Shown here: one piece after another, positions 45,304 through 53,291 of the stretch
Position numbering within the stretch: position 1 is the first letter of the stretch
Layout: the number at the start of each line of letters is the position of its first letter
NCBI RefSeq assembly: GCF_009740285.1
Contig: NZ_CP046566.1
Coordinates: forward strand, 2,662,501-2,726,500
Direction: 5' to 3'
Length of the DNA stretch: 64,000 nucleotides
DNA from: Phnomibacter ginsenosidimutans
GTDB taxonomy: Bacteria; Bacteroidota; Bacteroidia; Chitinophagales; Chitinophagaceae
Notes under the pieces: generated by a model
Seen by the model: only the letters and a program-made list of their open reading frames with translations
Database searches by the model: none
What the model was told of the DNA's origin: nothing
Program-made: the position numbers and the translations under genes

Positions 45304-46737
45304 ATGAACTATAAGCCCAACCTTTTATTTGCCCTCTTGCTATCCGTAACCGCACCTACCCTGTTGACTGCACAAACAGACCTGCCAACACAATTGCAAA
45401 AAGGCTACGCCAAAATGGCCAACAGCGACAACATGCAATATGCTCTCATTGGCTTTACCGTGCAGGATGCCAGCGGCCAAACCATTTATTCGAACATGGG
45501 CAACACGGGCCTGGCACCTGCCAGCTGCCAAAAAATTGTCACTGCTGCAGCAGCTTTCGACCAGCTGGGCAGCAACTTTAGGTACAGTACCAACGTAAGC
45601 CTGAGCGGTACTGCCAATGGCAATATCTGGAAAGGCGATTTGCTGGTGCAAGGCAGCGGCGACCCTACCCTCGCCAGCTGGCGCTACAAATCGGTACCCG
45701 ATACCGCATTCTTTTTCCAAACCCTACAAGCCCTTCAGCAAAAAGGCATTCAACGCATCAGCGGCCATATCATTGGCAGCAACATGCAATTCAGCACACA
45801 ACCCATTCCCGGTGGTTGGATTTATGATGACATCGGCAACTACTATGGTGCTGGCAGCTGGGCCCTCAACTATCACGAAAACCAGTTTGATGCCAGCTTT
45901 AGCGCCTCCGGCAATGTGGGTGACCGCCTGCCGCTGAAACGCACCACTCCCGCCAGCGGCTACGACGAAATAGATAGCTATGTAACCCTCGGCCAGCCCG
46001 GCACCGGAGACAACAGCATTATTTACGCTTCACCCTACAGCCCCAAAGCCTACATCAGCGGCACCCTGGGCAAAACCAACCAAACCTTCACTATCAGCGG
46101 GGCCATCAGCGATGGCGAAACGGCACTGCTGCAAGCTTTGGCGGATTACCTGCAGCGCAATGGTATACAAATAGACGGCGATGTGCGGCCTGCAAGATTG
46201 TATGCTGCCAAGCAATGGAAAATACCCGCCGCAACGCAATCACTCACCAGCTTTCAATCGTTGGGGCTCGATAGCATTGCGTATTGGTTTTTGCAAAAAA
46301 GCATCAACTTGTATGGCGAAGCATTGCTGAAAACCTTGGCCGTGAATGCCGGCAAACCCGGCGATACCGATTCCGGTGCCGAATGGATCCGCAACTTTTG
46401 GGCAGGCAAAGGCATCGACCGCAATGCCCTGCGGGTAAAAGATGGCAGCGGCCTCTCGCCGCAAAACCGGGTAACTGCCAACTCACTGGTAGCCGTGTTG
46501 CAATATGCTAAAAAGCAACCCTGGTTTGCGGCCTATTACGAAGGCTTCCCGCTCATTCACAACATCAAAATGAAAAGCGGCACCATTGGTGGTGCCAAAG
46601 GATATACCGGCTACATCAGTGATAAAAATGGTAAGGAATATTGTTTTGCCCTGCTGGTAAACAACTACAGCGGCAATGCGAACACCGTTGTGCAACAAAT
46701 GTGGCAATTGCTCGACGTGATTACACAATACAAATAA
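45304..46737 (+). CDS. dacB: D-alanyl-D-alanine carboxypeptidase/endopeptidase, PBP4 type (S13)
   Basis: 477 residues from the ATG at 45304 (MNYKPNLLFALLLSVTAPTL), signal peptide ending LLTAQ. Active-site triad of class C penicillin-binding proteins: SxxK in APASCQKIVTAAAAF, SxN in QKSINLYGEALLKT, and KSG in IKMKSGTIGGAKGYTGYI. It trims or cleaves cross-links of peptidoglycan in the periplasm. The insertion between SxxK and SxN is the usual S13 domain. The following DUF6526 gene starts 44 bp later and may be co-transcribed. Confidence 0.93.
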   Translation: MNYKPNLLFALLLSVTAPTLLTAQTDLPTQLQKGYAKMANSDNMQYALIGFTVQDASGQTIYSNMGNTGLAPASCQKIVTAAAAFDQLGSNFRYSTNVSLSGTANGNIWKGDLLVQGSGDPTLASWRYKSVPDTAFFFQTLQALQQKGIQRISGHIIGSNMQFSTQPIPGGWIYDDIGNYYGAGSWALNYHENQFDASFSASGNVGDRLPLKRTTPASGYDEIDSYVTLGQPGTGDNSIIYASPYSPKAYISGTLGKTNQTFTISGAISDGETALLQALADYLQRNGIQIDGDVRPARLYAAKQWKIPAATQSLTSFQSLGLDSIAYWFLQKSINLYGEALLKTLAVNAGKPGDTDSGAEWIRNFWAGKGIDRNALRVKDGSGLSPQNRVTANSLVAVLQYAKKQPWFAAYYEGFPLIHNIKMKSGTIGGAKGYTGYISDKNGKEYCFALLVNNYSGNANTVVQQMWQLLDVITQYK

Positions 46738-46781
46738 TGCTTTCCCTAAATTGCCAATCGAATAAACGGCTATGCTGCTCT

Positions 46782-47219
46782 ATGGAAAATCAAGATTATA
46801 AAAACCACCGCCAAATGGTACCCGGCTACCATTATGTGTTGTCGCTCATCATTCTTTGCTGCATTGTTATTTCTTCTGTAGTGCTGGTAGAAAAACTACT
46901 CAACCCACAGGAGCGAAATGTAGAAGCCATCTTTTCTTTTTTTGTGTCGCTGGCGTTGGCGGGTTTGTTTTGGTTTGCCCGTGTGTTTGCCCTCAAGGCC
47001 CAAGACAGGGCCATTCGTGCCGAAGAAAATTTCCGTCATTATATCCTAACCGGTAAGCCTTTGCCTGCACAGCTTCGGCTGGGCCAAATCATTGCGTTGC
47101 GTTTTGCCAGCGATGCCGAGTTTCCGGCACTGGTGCAAAAAGCCGTAGCCGAAAAGCTCCGCAGCAACGACATCAAGAAAATGATTGTAAACTGGCGGGC
47201 CGATCATCATCGGGTGTAA
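46782..47219 (+). CDS. DUF6526 family membrane protein
   Basis: 145 residues from the ATG at 46782 (MENQDYKNHRQMVPGYHYVL); the frame runs back into dacB but without a plausible start. Two membrane helices (~19-38, LSLIILCCIVISSVVLVEKL; ~50-70, FFVSLALAGLFWFARVFAL) and a conserved soluble tail with EENFRHYILTGKPLP, LRLGQIIALRFASDAEFPAL and KKMIVNWRADHHRV. This pattern is widespread in Bacteroidota; function unknown. Its 3' end overlaps that of the convergent nnr gene by 13 bp. Confidence 0.8.
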   Translation: MENQDYKNHRQMVPGYHYVLSLIILCCIVISSVVLVEKLLNPQERNVEAIFSFFVSLALAGLFWFARVFALKAQDRAIRAEENFRHYILTGKPLPAQLRLGQIIALRFASDAEFPALVQKAVAEKLRSNDIKKMIVNWRADHHRV

Positions 47220-48721
47220 TTCAAATGCTGCCATGCCTGCGGCAAATGTTTTGCAATATCCATCGCCGTCATGGCTTCTGTGCCCATTGCTTTTGCAGCC
47301 GCATCACCAGCACTGCCATGCAGCCATACCGCCAGTATCGCCGCATCTTGCACAGCATAACCCTGTGCCAGTAAGCCCGTCATGAGTCCGGCCAATACAT
47401 CGCCGCTGCCTGCTTTGGCCATGCCATGGTTGCCCGTGCTGTTGAAATACACATGCCCGTTGGGCAATACAATGCGGGTGTACGCCCCTTTCAGCACAAT
47501 GCACAAGCGATAATGCTTCGCCATGTGTATGGCTTTTTCTAAGCGCAACGCATGGTTGTTGCTGTGGCCAAACAACCGGTCGAACTCACCCACATGCGGA
47601 GTGAGCACAATGGGTATGCGCAAAGCCGCCAGCTCCAAAATGGGCAACATATCTACCAGCAACGACAAAGCAGTAGCATCTATCAGCAAAGGCACAGAGC
47701 TGTTTTCGAGCAGCCATGCCAGCAGTTGAATGTGTTCTTCATCGGCTACCCAACCTGATCCTACGCCAATGGCCTTGATGCGCCGTTGCAACTGAAAACT
47801 TTCATTGGCCAAAGCGCCTTTCGCTGCACAAATGGCTTCAGGATTTGTTTGTTGAATCAACGGCCAGGCACTGGCTTCGGTAGCAACGGTTACCAGGCCG
47901 GCACCGCTGCGCAATGCTGCATGTGTAGCCATTACTGCAGCGCCCATCATAGCCGTACTGCCCGCACCCAGCAATGCATGGCCACGGGTACCCTTGTGGG
48001 CAAACCGATCATATTGTATGGGTTGCAGCACTGCCAACGGATGCGTAACAAAACCGGCTTTGGGTGGCTGCTGCTGCACAAAACCCGGATGCAGCCCAAT
48101 GTCCAGCACTTCCCATTCGCCCACATAGCCGGCATTTTCAGGCAGCATAAAGGCAAGCTTGATACATTGAAACGTAAAGCAGTAATCGGCCTGTATCACC
48201 GCATCGCCTTCGGTGAGTCCATCGCACCACAAACCCGAAGGCACATCCACCGCCACCACCGTATTGGGCAGGCTGTTGATATGTGCTACAATAGCGGCCA
48301 TCCAGCCTGTGAGCAACCGGCTGAGCCCCGTGCCAAACAAGGCATCTATCAAAATGGCATCGGCAGGAATATTGGGAAACTGAAAGTTGGTTTCATCAAT
48401 CTGTAGTACGGTACCACCCAAGGCCAGCCAGCGTTGGTAGTTCAATTCACAATCATGCGACAGCGGATGTACCGATGGCATAATGACCTGCACATCAAAA
48501 CCATGCTGGCGCAGCATGCGGGCAATGGCTAATCCATCACCACCATTGTTGCCCTTGCCAGCCAGCACATACACGGGCTGCTCCGGCGAAAACTGCGCGA
48601 CAAATCGTTGGGTAAAAGTTTGCGAAGCCCTTTCCATCAAATCGATGGAGGCTATGGGTTCGTGCTGGATGCTAAAGGCATCCCATTGTTTGATTTCGTT
48701 GGCACTGTAAATGGGTATCAT
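47207..48721 (-). CDS. nnr: Bifunctional NAD(P)H-hydrate epimerase / ADP-dependent NAD(P)HX dehydratase
   Basis: 504 residues, two fused domains that repair hydrated NAD(P)H. N-terminal YjeF_N/NnrE epimerase (1-~215: IPIYSANEIKQWDAF, VYVLAGKGNNGGDGLAIARM, DALFGTGLSR, VAVDVPSGLWCDG). C-terminal NnrD ribokinase-like domain (~225-504: KGTRGHALLGAGSTAMMGAA, VLTPHVGEFDRLFGH, and NHGMAKAGSGDVLAGLMTG holding the catalytic Asp). Length is as expected for the fusion. The gene stands between the convergent DUF6526 gene and the serine hydrolase gene, whose stop is 14 bp upstream, so the two minus-strand genes probably form an operon. Confidence 0.94.
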   Translation of the reverse strand: MIPIYSANEIKQWDAFSIQHEPIASIDLMERASQTFTQRFVAQFSPEQPVYVLAGKGNNGGDGLAIARMLRQHGFDVQVIMPSVHPLSHDCELNYQRWLALGGTVLQIDETNFQFPNIPADAILIDALFGTGLSRLLTGWMAAIVAHINSLPNTVVAVDVPSGLWCDGLTEGDAVIQADYCFTFQCIKLAFMLPENAGYVGEWEVLDIGLHPGFVQQQPPKAGFVTHPLAVLQPIQYDRFAHKGTRGHALLGAGSTAMMGAAVMATHAALRSGAGLVTVATEASAWPLIQQTNPEAICAAKGALANESFQLQRRIKAIGVGSGWVADEEHIQLLAWLLENSSVPLLIDATALSLLVDMLPILELAALRIPIVLTPHVGEFDRLFGHSNNHALRLEKAIHMAKHYRLCIVLKGAYTRIVLPNGHVYFNSTGNHGMAKAGSGDVLAGLMTGLLAQGYAVQDAAILAVWLHGSAGDAAAKAMGTEAMTAMDIAKHLPQAWQHLNYTR

Positions 48722-48735
48722 GCCGGGGTGCCGTA

Positions 48736-49989
48736 TCAGCGTTTTTTACCGCTGCGGCGCTTTGAAGTTACGGCAGTTTTACGGGCAGGCACCACCTGTT
48801 TTTTGGTACCCGACTGGCCCTGCTCCACTTCTTCTTCATCGGTACTGGTATAGAAGTACGGCCGGAAAACATTGGCGGCCCTCGAAGAAGAATAAATGCG
48901 GTTGGTAAAGCGGTTGCCCGTTACAATAATCACCGCCGTATCGGCTATCACCCGTTGAAACACGGCATTGTTGCCATGCCACCAACCATTGTGGTACGGA
49001 ATCTTCAGGCTGTCGTTGAAAATTTTGAGGCGCCAACCCAAGCCATACTGCTCAATAGGGTCGTTGTATTTTTTATCGGTGTAGCTGGGTGTCCACGCAC
49101 TATCGAGCCATGCCTTAGATAGCAGCACTTCATGGCGGATGGCGCTGTCATATTTCAACAAATCGCGGCAGTTGGTGTACACGTTTTTATCGCCATAAAT
49201 GGCATCCAAAAAGTTGAACGGGTAAGGCCTGCCTGCGGCATCCCAACTGGTGAGGTAATCGCCGGGGTTTTGATAGCTGAGCACATAGCTGTGCTGCATG
49301 CCCGCCTTGGCAAAAATGGAATCCTGCACATATTTGGGAAAGAACTGCCCGCTGGCTTTTTCAACAATCAGCGCCAGCAGCGCAAAGTTGGTGTTGCAAT
49401 ACCTGAAGCGGCTGCCGGGTGTAAACTCCAGCCCGGGGCGGTTGGCATAAAACAAATACAACACATCGGTATTGCTGGCTACCCGCTTGGGGTCCCATTT
49501 GTACTGCGGAAAAAGATTGGCATAGTTGGGCAAACCACTGCTGTGGTTGAGCAGGTTGCGTACCGTTATGCCCTTGTACGGAAACAGCGGAAAATATACC
49601 TGCAAGGAGTCATCGAGCTTTACCCGGCCAGCCTGCACCTGCTGCATAAGGGCAATGCTGGTAAAGGTTTTAGAGGTGGATGCCACATGAAAACGGGTAT
49701 CCATATCAATGCTGTCTGTTTTATCCTGATCGGCGTAGCCGGTATAATGCTCGTATAGAATCTGTCCGTTTTTGGCCACCAAAATGCCACCCGAAAAACG
49801 TTCGTTGCGCAGCAAAATAGAATCGAAAAAATGAGCCAGTGCGGCCTGGTATTGATTGATTTCATTCGTGTCCAGCTTTCGCTCCGATACCCGTGGCAGC
49901 GGATTGCCCATGCTGTTGTTGTTGCAGCTCCAAAAGGTAGCCAGCAACATGCACAGCAGCATCACCCCCATTATTCTTACACGCTTCAT
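48736..49989 (-). CDS. Serine hydrolase, class C beta-lactamase-like lipoprotein
   Basis: 417 residues from the ATG at 49989 (MKRVRIMGVMLLCMLLATFW), lipobox ending in FWSC, so membrane-anchored. Beta-lactamase/transpeptidase fold motifs: SxxK in HVASTSKTFTSIALM, YxN in FRYCNTNFALLALI, and WHG in NGWWHGNNAVFQ in place of KTG; also LLNHSSGLPNYANL typical of the family. Such proteins are esterases, D-peptidases or beta-lactamases; substrate not known. The C-terminus is basic (VTSKRRSGKKR). The frame extends upstream to 50103 without a credible start. Confidence 0.9.
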   Translation of the reverse strand: MKRVRIMGVMLLCMLLATFWSCNNNSMGNPLPRVSERKLDTNEINQYQAALAHFFDSILLRNERFSGGILVAKNGQILYEHYTGYADQDKTDSIDMDTRFHVASTSKTFTSIALMQQVQAGRVKLDDSLQVYFPLFPYKGITVRNLLNHSSGLPNYANLFPQYKWDPKRVASNTDVLYLFYANRPGLEFTPGSRFRYCNTNFALLALIVEKASGQFFPKYVQDSIFAKAGMQHSYVLSYQNPGDYLTSWDAAGRPYPFNFLDAIYGDKNVYTNCRDLLKYDSAIRHEVLLSKAWLDSAWTPSYTDKKYNDPIEQYGLGWRLKIFNDSLKIPYHNGWWHGNNAVFQRVIADTAVIIVTGNRFTNRIYSSSRAANVFRPYFYTSTDEEEVEQGQSGTKKQVVPARKTAVTSKRRSGKKR

Positions 49990-50198
49990 GCCTGCAAAAA
50001 TGTTGGTTGAGGCGGAAACGACCAATTGGCCGGGGCAATTTTGGCTTGCTTTTTTTACACAGCTGTTGGTGGGTGGGTGAAAGCAACTCAATACAGCTGC
50101 CATTTGAAGCCCTCACAGCTTTGATATCTATAAAGCAATAACAGCTAACTACATGCTTTCATTTGCCATAGCTGCCAAGTCTCTTGTTTTTAAAATCT

Positions 50199-50206
50199 TA
50201 TCTTTA
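50199..50206 (+). promoter_or_regulatory. Candidate -7 element for the MNT-HEPN operon
   Basis: TATCTTTA matches TAnnTTTG except for the last base and ends 4 nt before the ATG at 50211, the same distance as in the kdsA gene. If real, the mRNA would be leaderless or nearly so. The nearest TTG is 12 nt upstream, closer than usual. Confidence 0.35.
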
Positions 50207-50210
50207 ATCC

Positions 50211-50504
50211 ATGAATCTTTCAGCAGCAGAAATACAAACCATCAAAAAATACTTTCAGGACAAGCCGGTGCTGAAAGCATTTGTGTTTGGTTCCTCCTCG
50301 AGGGGCGAAGCGCTGCCCGAAAGTGATGTAGATATTTTAGTAGAGCTGGACTACGCTGAGCATATTGGCCTTGGCTTTGTAAACATGCAGCTGGAACTGG
50401 AAGAAAAGCTGCATAAAAAAGTTGATTTGGTTTCTAGCAACGGCATTTCAAAACACATTCTCCCTTTCATCAATGCAGATAAAGAACTGATTTATGAAAG
50501 GTAA
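50211..50504 (+). CDS. mntA: MNT-type nucleotidyltransferase antitoxin
   Basis: 97 residues, minimal nucleotidyltransferase with the signature AFVFGSSSRGEALPESDVDI followed by LVELDY; the GS motif and two Asp of SDVDI are the metal/nucleotide-binding residues. In characterised MNT-HEPN pairs MntA inactivates the HEPN toxin HepT, in Shewanella by adding AMP to its tyrosine. The gene overlaps the HEPN gene by 11 bp, giving a coupled module. It opens a small accessory patch between housekeeping genes. Confidence 0.88.
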   Translation: MNLSAAEIQTIKKYFQDKPVLKAFVFGSSSRGEALPESDVDILVELDYAEHIGLGFVNMQLELEEKLHKKVDLVSSNGISKHILPFINADKELIYER

Positions 50505-50844
50505 ACAGGGCGATAAGCAAAGGATACAACACATGCTTGACGCTATTGCCGAAATTGAGCATTACACTTTTCAAACAAATTTCCCTGCGTTTATTGAAAA
50601 CTCCATGATGCGTTTTGCATGCATCAAACAAATGGAAATTATCGGCGAAGCTGCCAATTACGTTACAGCTGAAACAATAGATGTTTTTCCTGACATTCCA
50701 TGGCGGCAAATAATAGGGCTGAGAAATATTTTGGTACATGAATATTTTGGTGTTGACAACAACCTGATTTGGCAAATCATCAGCAAAGATTTACCTCCTT
50801 TGAAACTGGGCCTGCAAAACGTTCTCGCCACTCTCGATACATAA
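50494..50844 (+). CDS. hepT: HEPN-domain toxin (HepT/DUF86 family)
   Basis: 116 residues, all-helical. The HEPN RNase motif RxxxxH followed by the target tyrosine is intact in IGLRNILVHEYFGVDNN, so an active ribonuclease with an AMPylation-sensitive Tyr is expected. Also typical is CIKQMEIIGEAANYV. Partner of the MntA gene it overlaps. Could act as a stress or phage-defence toxin-antitoxin; mobility is suggested by its isolated position next to AT-rich DNA. Confidence 0.88.
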   Translation: MKGKQGDKQRIQHMLDAIAEIEHYTFQTNFPAFIENSMMRFACIKQMEIIGEAANYVTAETIDVFPDIPWRQIIGLRNILVHEYFGVDNNLIWQIISKDLPPLKLGLQNVLATLDT

Positions 50845-50855
50845 TTTTCCCAGCT

Positions 50856-50877
50856 CTTCGGGATTGAAACCCCGAAG
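50856..50877 (+). terminator. Hairpin downstream of hepT
   Basis: Stem CTTCGGG / CCCGAAG with an 8-nt loop, 12 bp past the hepT stop. There is no T-run after it, so termination is doubtful. Confidence 0.35.
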
Positions 50878-50994
50878 CCGCAAAGGAGGATTTGAAACGA
50901 ACGGACAAGGAGTTATGAAAATAACCGCAAGTGGAAATGAGGTGAAAACTTTCGGTTATTGAGTTGGTAGCAACTAATACAATACAACAGAAAT

Positions 50995-51525
50995 ATGAGG
51001 AATTCCATTTGCATTTCAACTTTCACGTTACTAATTTTTGCTTGTGGACAAACAAATCAGAAGACTGACAAGCTAGAAAAAAGTGGACAAACTATTTCTA
51101 CCGGAAGTAAGACCCAAACAGCCCAATCGACTGAGACAATAACCAAGCTTGACAGTATTGAGAAAGAAAACAATAATAGTATTGTTGATTCTAAAGATAG
51201 TATTACGAAAGCTTTTGTTTTTCTAAAAGACGGGGACAGCACAATATATTTGATTGCAAACATCAAGAAAGACCATAGGATATTTGGTTACGCCAGTCCC
51301 GACGTCAAATCAGAACGGCTTTTACTTTTATCTGTATTCACAAATGATGTTGAAAATAATCCATTCGGTTGCAGGCTTGGTGCTTATTACGACACAAATG
51401 GAATGAATGAATTGACTTTGAAGTATAACTCGACAACTGGAAACTTTATTAAAGCGACAGCAATTGACAAGGCAAACAACTCGACAACTATTTTCATTGA
51501 AAAGAAATGGATAGAATTCGAGTAA
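50995..51525 (+). CDS. Hypothetical lipoprotein, AT-rich
   Basis: 176 residues with a lipobox ending in LLIFAC (Cys17), then a low-complexity, Thr/Ser/Lys-rich stretch (~20-75, KLEKSGQTISTGSKTQTAQS) and a compact C-terminal part with SITKAFVFLKDGDSTIYLI and KSERLLLLSVFTNDV. No family recognised. Base composition is clearly more AT-rich than the neighbouring genes, with different codon use (many AAA, ATT), which together with the adjacent toxin-antitoxin pair suggests horizontal acquisition. Confidence 0.7.
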   Translation: MRNSICISTFTLLIFACGQTNQKTDKLEKSGQTISTGSKTQTAQSTETITKLDSIEKENNNSIVDSKDSITKAFVFLKDGDSTIYLIANIKKDHRIFGYASPDVKSERLLLLSVFTNDVENNPFGCRLGAYYDTNGMNELTLKYNSTTGNFIKATAIDKANNSTTIFIEKKWIEFE

Positions 51526-51876
51526 TGACGACAGAAATAAAAGCAGCCGGTAACAAAGTTATTTTGTCAAATAGGCGAAGGTGAAAGCCAAGCGTTTTGT
51601 AGAGTCTCGTTGCAGATAATAGAAATTTGCAATCCCGAATCCATAACGGCGGTTTTGCAATCCGCATATACAAACTGAAATAAGTGAGGGCTTGCACATC
51701 CTGAACAGCGAAGATGGCCCCACCAGCAATCAATCATTGTTCATCCAAACCCTACGTCCTTTTCAAAAGCCATTGCAGGCAACATCATACATCCTCCACC
51801 AAGTTTTCCCCCACTCCACCACCACTTGGAAGGTGCAGGTTGGGCCAATCGGCAGGGTTCGTTATTTTTGAGCATC
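51526..51876. other. 351-bp gap with a REP-like element and the serA promoter
   Basis: No gene seen. The stretch 51626-51665 holds two copies of TTTGCAATCC 28 bp apart; the second is inside a small inverted repeat GCGG ... CCGC. This resembles the short repeats scattered in Bacteroidota intergenic regions, but only this one copy pair was noticed in the window. The 3' end contains the serA promoter. Confidence 0.4.
51840..51870 (+). promoter_or_regulatory. serA promoter, near-leaderless
   Basis: TTG at 51840-51842, 20-bp spacer, then TATTTTTG at 51863-51870, a full match to the Bacteroidota TTG-N19-21-TAnnTTTG pattern. The ATG at 51877 is only 6 nt beyond the -7 box, so the transcript should start at or within a few bases of the start codon. 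Confidence 0.6.
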
Positions 51877-53112
51877 ATGAGCGACAAAACAACCAGCTAT
51901 CCCAAAGAGAAAATCAAGATTCTCCTCTTAGAAAATATCAGTGAAACGGCCATCGCCAATATCCATCAGCATGGCTACGCCAGCATCAAAAAAGTGGCCG
52001 GTGCCCTCGACGAAGAAGCCCTCATCAAAGAACTGAAAGATGTGCATTTGCTGGGCATTCGCAGCAAAACAAGGGTGACCCGCAAAGTGCTCGAAAATGC
52101 ACCCAAGCTGCAAGCCATTGGTGCGTTTTGCATTGGCGTCAATCAAATTGATTTGACTGCAGCTACGCAGCAGGGCGTGTCGGTTTTTAATGCCCCCTAC
52201 AGCAACACCCGCAGTGTGGCCGAATTGGTGATTGGTGCCGCCATCATGCTCATTCGCCGCATCCCCGATAAAAACAATGCAGCCCATGCCGGCATTTGGC
52301 AAAAAGATGCCACCGGTAGTTTTGAACTGCGGGGCAAAACCATTGGCCTGGTGGGCTATGGCAATATTGGCAGCCAGGTAAGTGTGCTGGCCGAAGCCAT
52401 GGGCCTGAAAGTGATTTTTTATGATGTGCTCACCAAACTGCCGCTGGGCAATGCCGTGGCTTGCAAAAGCCTGAAAGAAGTGGTGAGCAAGGCAGATATC
52501 GTAAGCCTGCATGTGCCGGAAACCAACAGCACCAAAAACCTCATCAGCAAGCAGGTAATTAAGCAAATGAAAAAAGGCAGCATCCTCATCAACTATGCCC
52601 GTGGCGAAGTGGTGGATCTGGATGCACTGGCTGCGGCGCTGAAAGCCGGCGACCTGTCGGGTGCCGCTATTGATGTATTTCCGGTAGAGCCCGAAAAGAA
52701 CGGCGAACAATTTGCTTCGCCGCTGCAGGGCCTCAGCAATGTGTTGCTCACCCCACACATTGGCGGCAGCACCCTCGAAGCACAAGAAAACATTGGTGTA
52801 GATGTGAGTGCAAAACTCCTCGGCTATTTGGAAAAAGGCATCACCTATGGCAGCCATACCGTGCCCGCCCTCAGCCTGCCCATGCTCGAAGGTGCCCACC
52901 GCATTTTGCACATCCACAAAAATGTGCCGGGTGTACTCAGCGAAATCAACACAGCATTGAGCAAGGCCCACATCAATATTTTGGGTCAGTACCTCAGCAC
53001 CAATGAGCACATTGGTTATGTGGTGCTCGATGTAGACAAGAAGCTGAGCAAGCAAGCTTTTTCATTGCTGAAAGAAGTGAAGCACACCATCCGTGCCCGC
53101 ATGTTGTATTAA
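51877..53112 (+). CDS. serA: D-3-phosphoglycerate dehydrogenase
   Basis: 411 residues from the ATG at 51877 (MSDKTTSYPKEKIKILLLEN), close to the E. coli enzyme. First step of serine synthesis from 3-phosphoglycerate. Motifs: AIGAFCIGVNQIDL, Rossmann loop GLVGYGNIGSQVSVLAEAMG, INYARGEVVD with the catalytic Arg, and LLTPHIGGSTLEAQENIG with the catalytic His. A C-terminal ACT domain (~340-411, NVPGVLSEINTALSKAHINI) indicates serine feedback control. Monocistronic with its own promoter and terminator. The promoter position supports this start over an upstream in-frame ATG at 51826. Confidence 0.95.
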   Translation: MSDKTTSYPKEKIKILLLENISETAIANIHQHGYASIKKVAGALDEEALIKELKDVHLLGIRSKTRVTRKVLENAPKLQAIGAFCIGVNQIDLTAATQQGVSVFNAPYSNTRSVAELVIGAAIMLIRRIPDKNNAAHAGIWQKDATGSFELRGKTIGLVGYGNIGSQVSVLAEAMGLKVIFYDVLTKLPLGNAVACKSLKEVVSKADIVSLHVPETNSTKNLISKQVIKQMKKGSILINYARGEVVDLDALAAALKAGDLSGAAIDVFPVEPEKNGEQFASPLQGLSNVLLTPHIGGSTLEAQENIGVDVSAKLLGYLEKGITYGSHTVPALSLPMLEGAHRILHIHKNVPGVLSEINTALSKAHINILGQYLSTNEHIGYVVLDVDKKLSKQAFSLLKEVKHTIRARMLY

Positions 53113-53127
53113 GGCAAATGTTAGCAG

Positions 53128-53170
53128 CGATATAAAAGCAGTGTTTTACAGCACTGCTTTTTTTATATCG
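53128..53170 (+). terminator. Intrinsic terminator after serA
   Basis: Stem AAAGCAGTG / CACTGCTTT with an 8-nt loop, followed by a T-run; outer flanks CGATATAA and TTATATCG extend the pairing. Confidence 0.85.
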
Positions 53171-53291
53171 TATGCAAAGCCCGTGGTCGATGCATCTTTC
53201 CACAAACCTTGCACGAAGCATCCGGCCGTCATTCAACATGATAAATTTCTGTAACATTGACCCACTTCTACCCACCACCTGAAAGAACCGT

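Noticed and set aside
50863-50870. ATTGAAAC, resembling the end of some CRISPR repeats
   Set aside because: Only one copy, forming the loop of a hairpin after hepT; no repeat-spacer pattern and no cas genes.
51928-53055. 375-codon open frame on the - strand
   Set aside because: Antisense to serA, which has all catalytic motifs and its own promoter and terminator.
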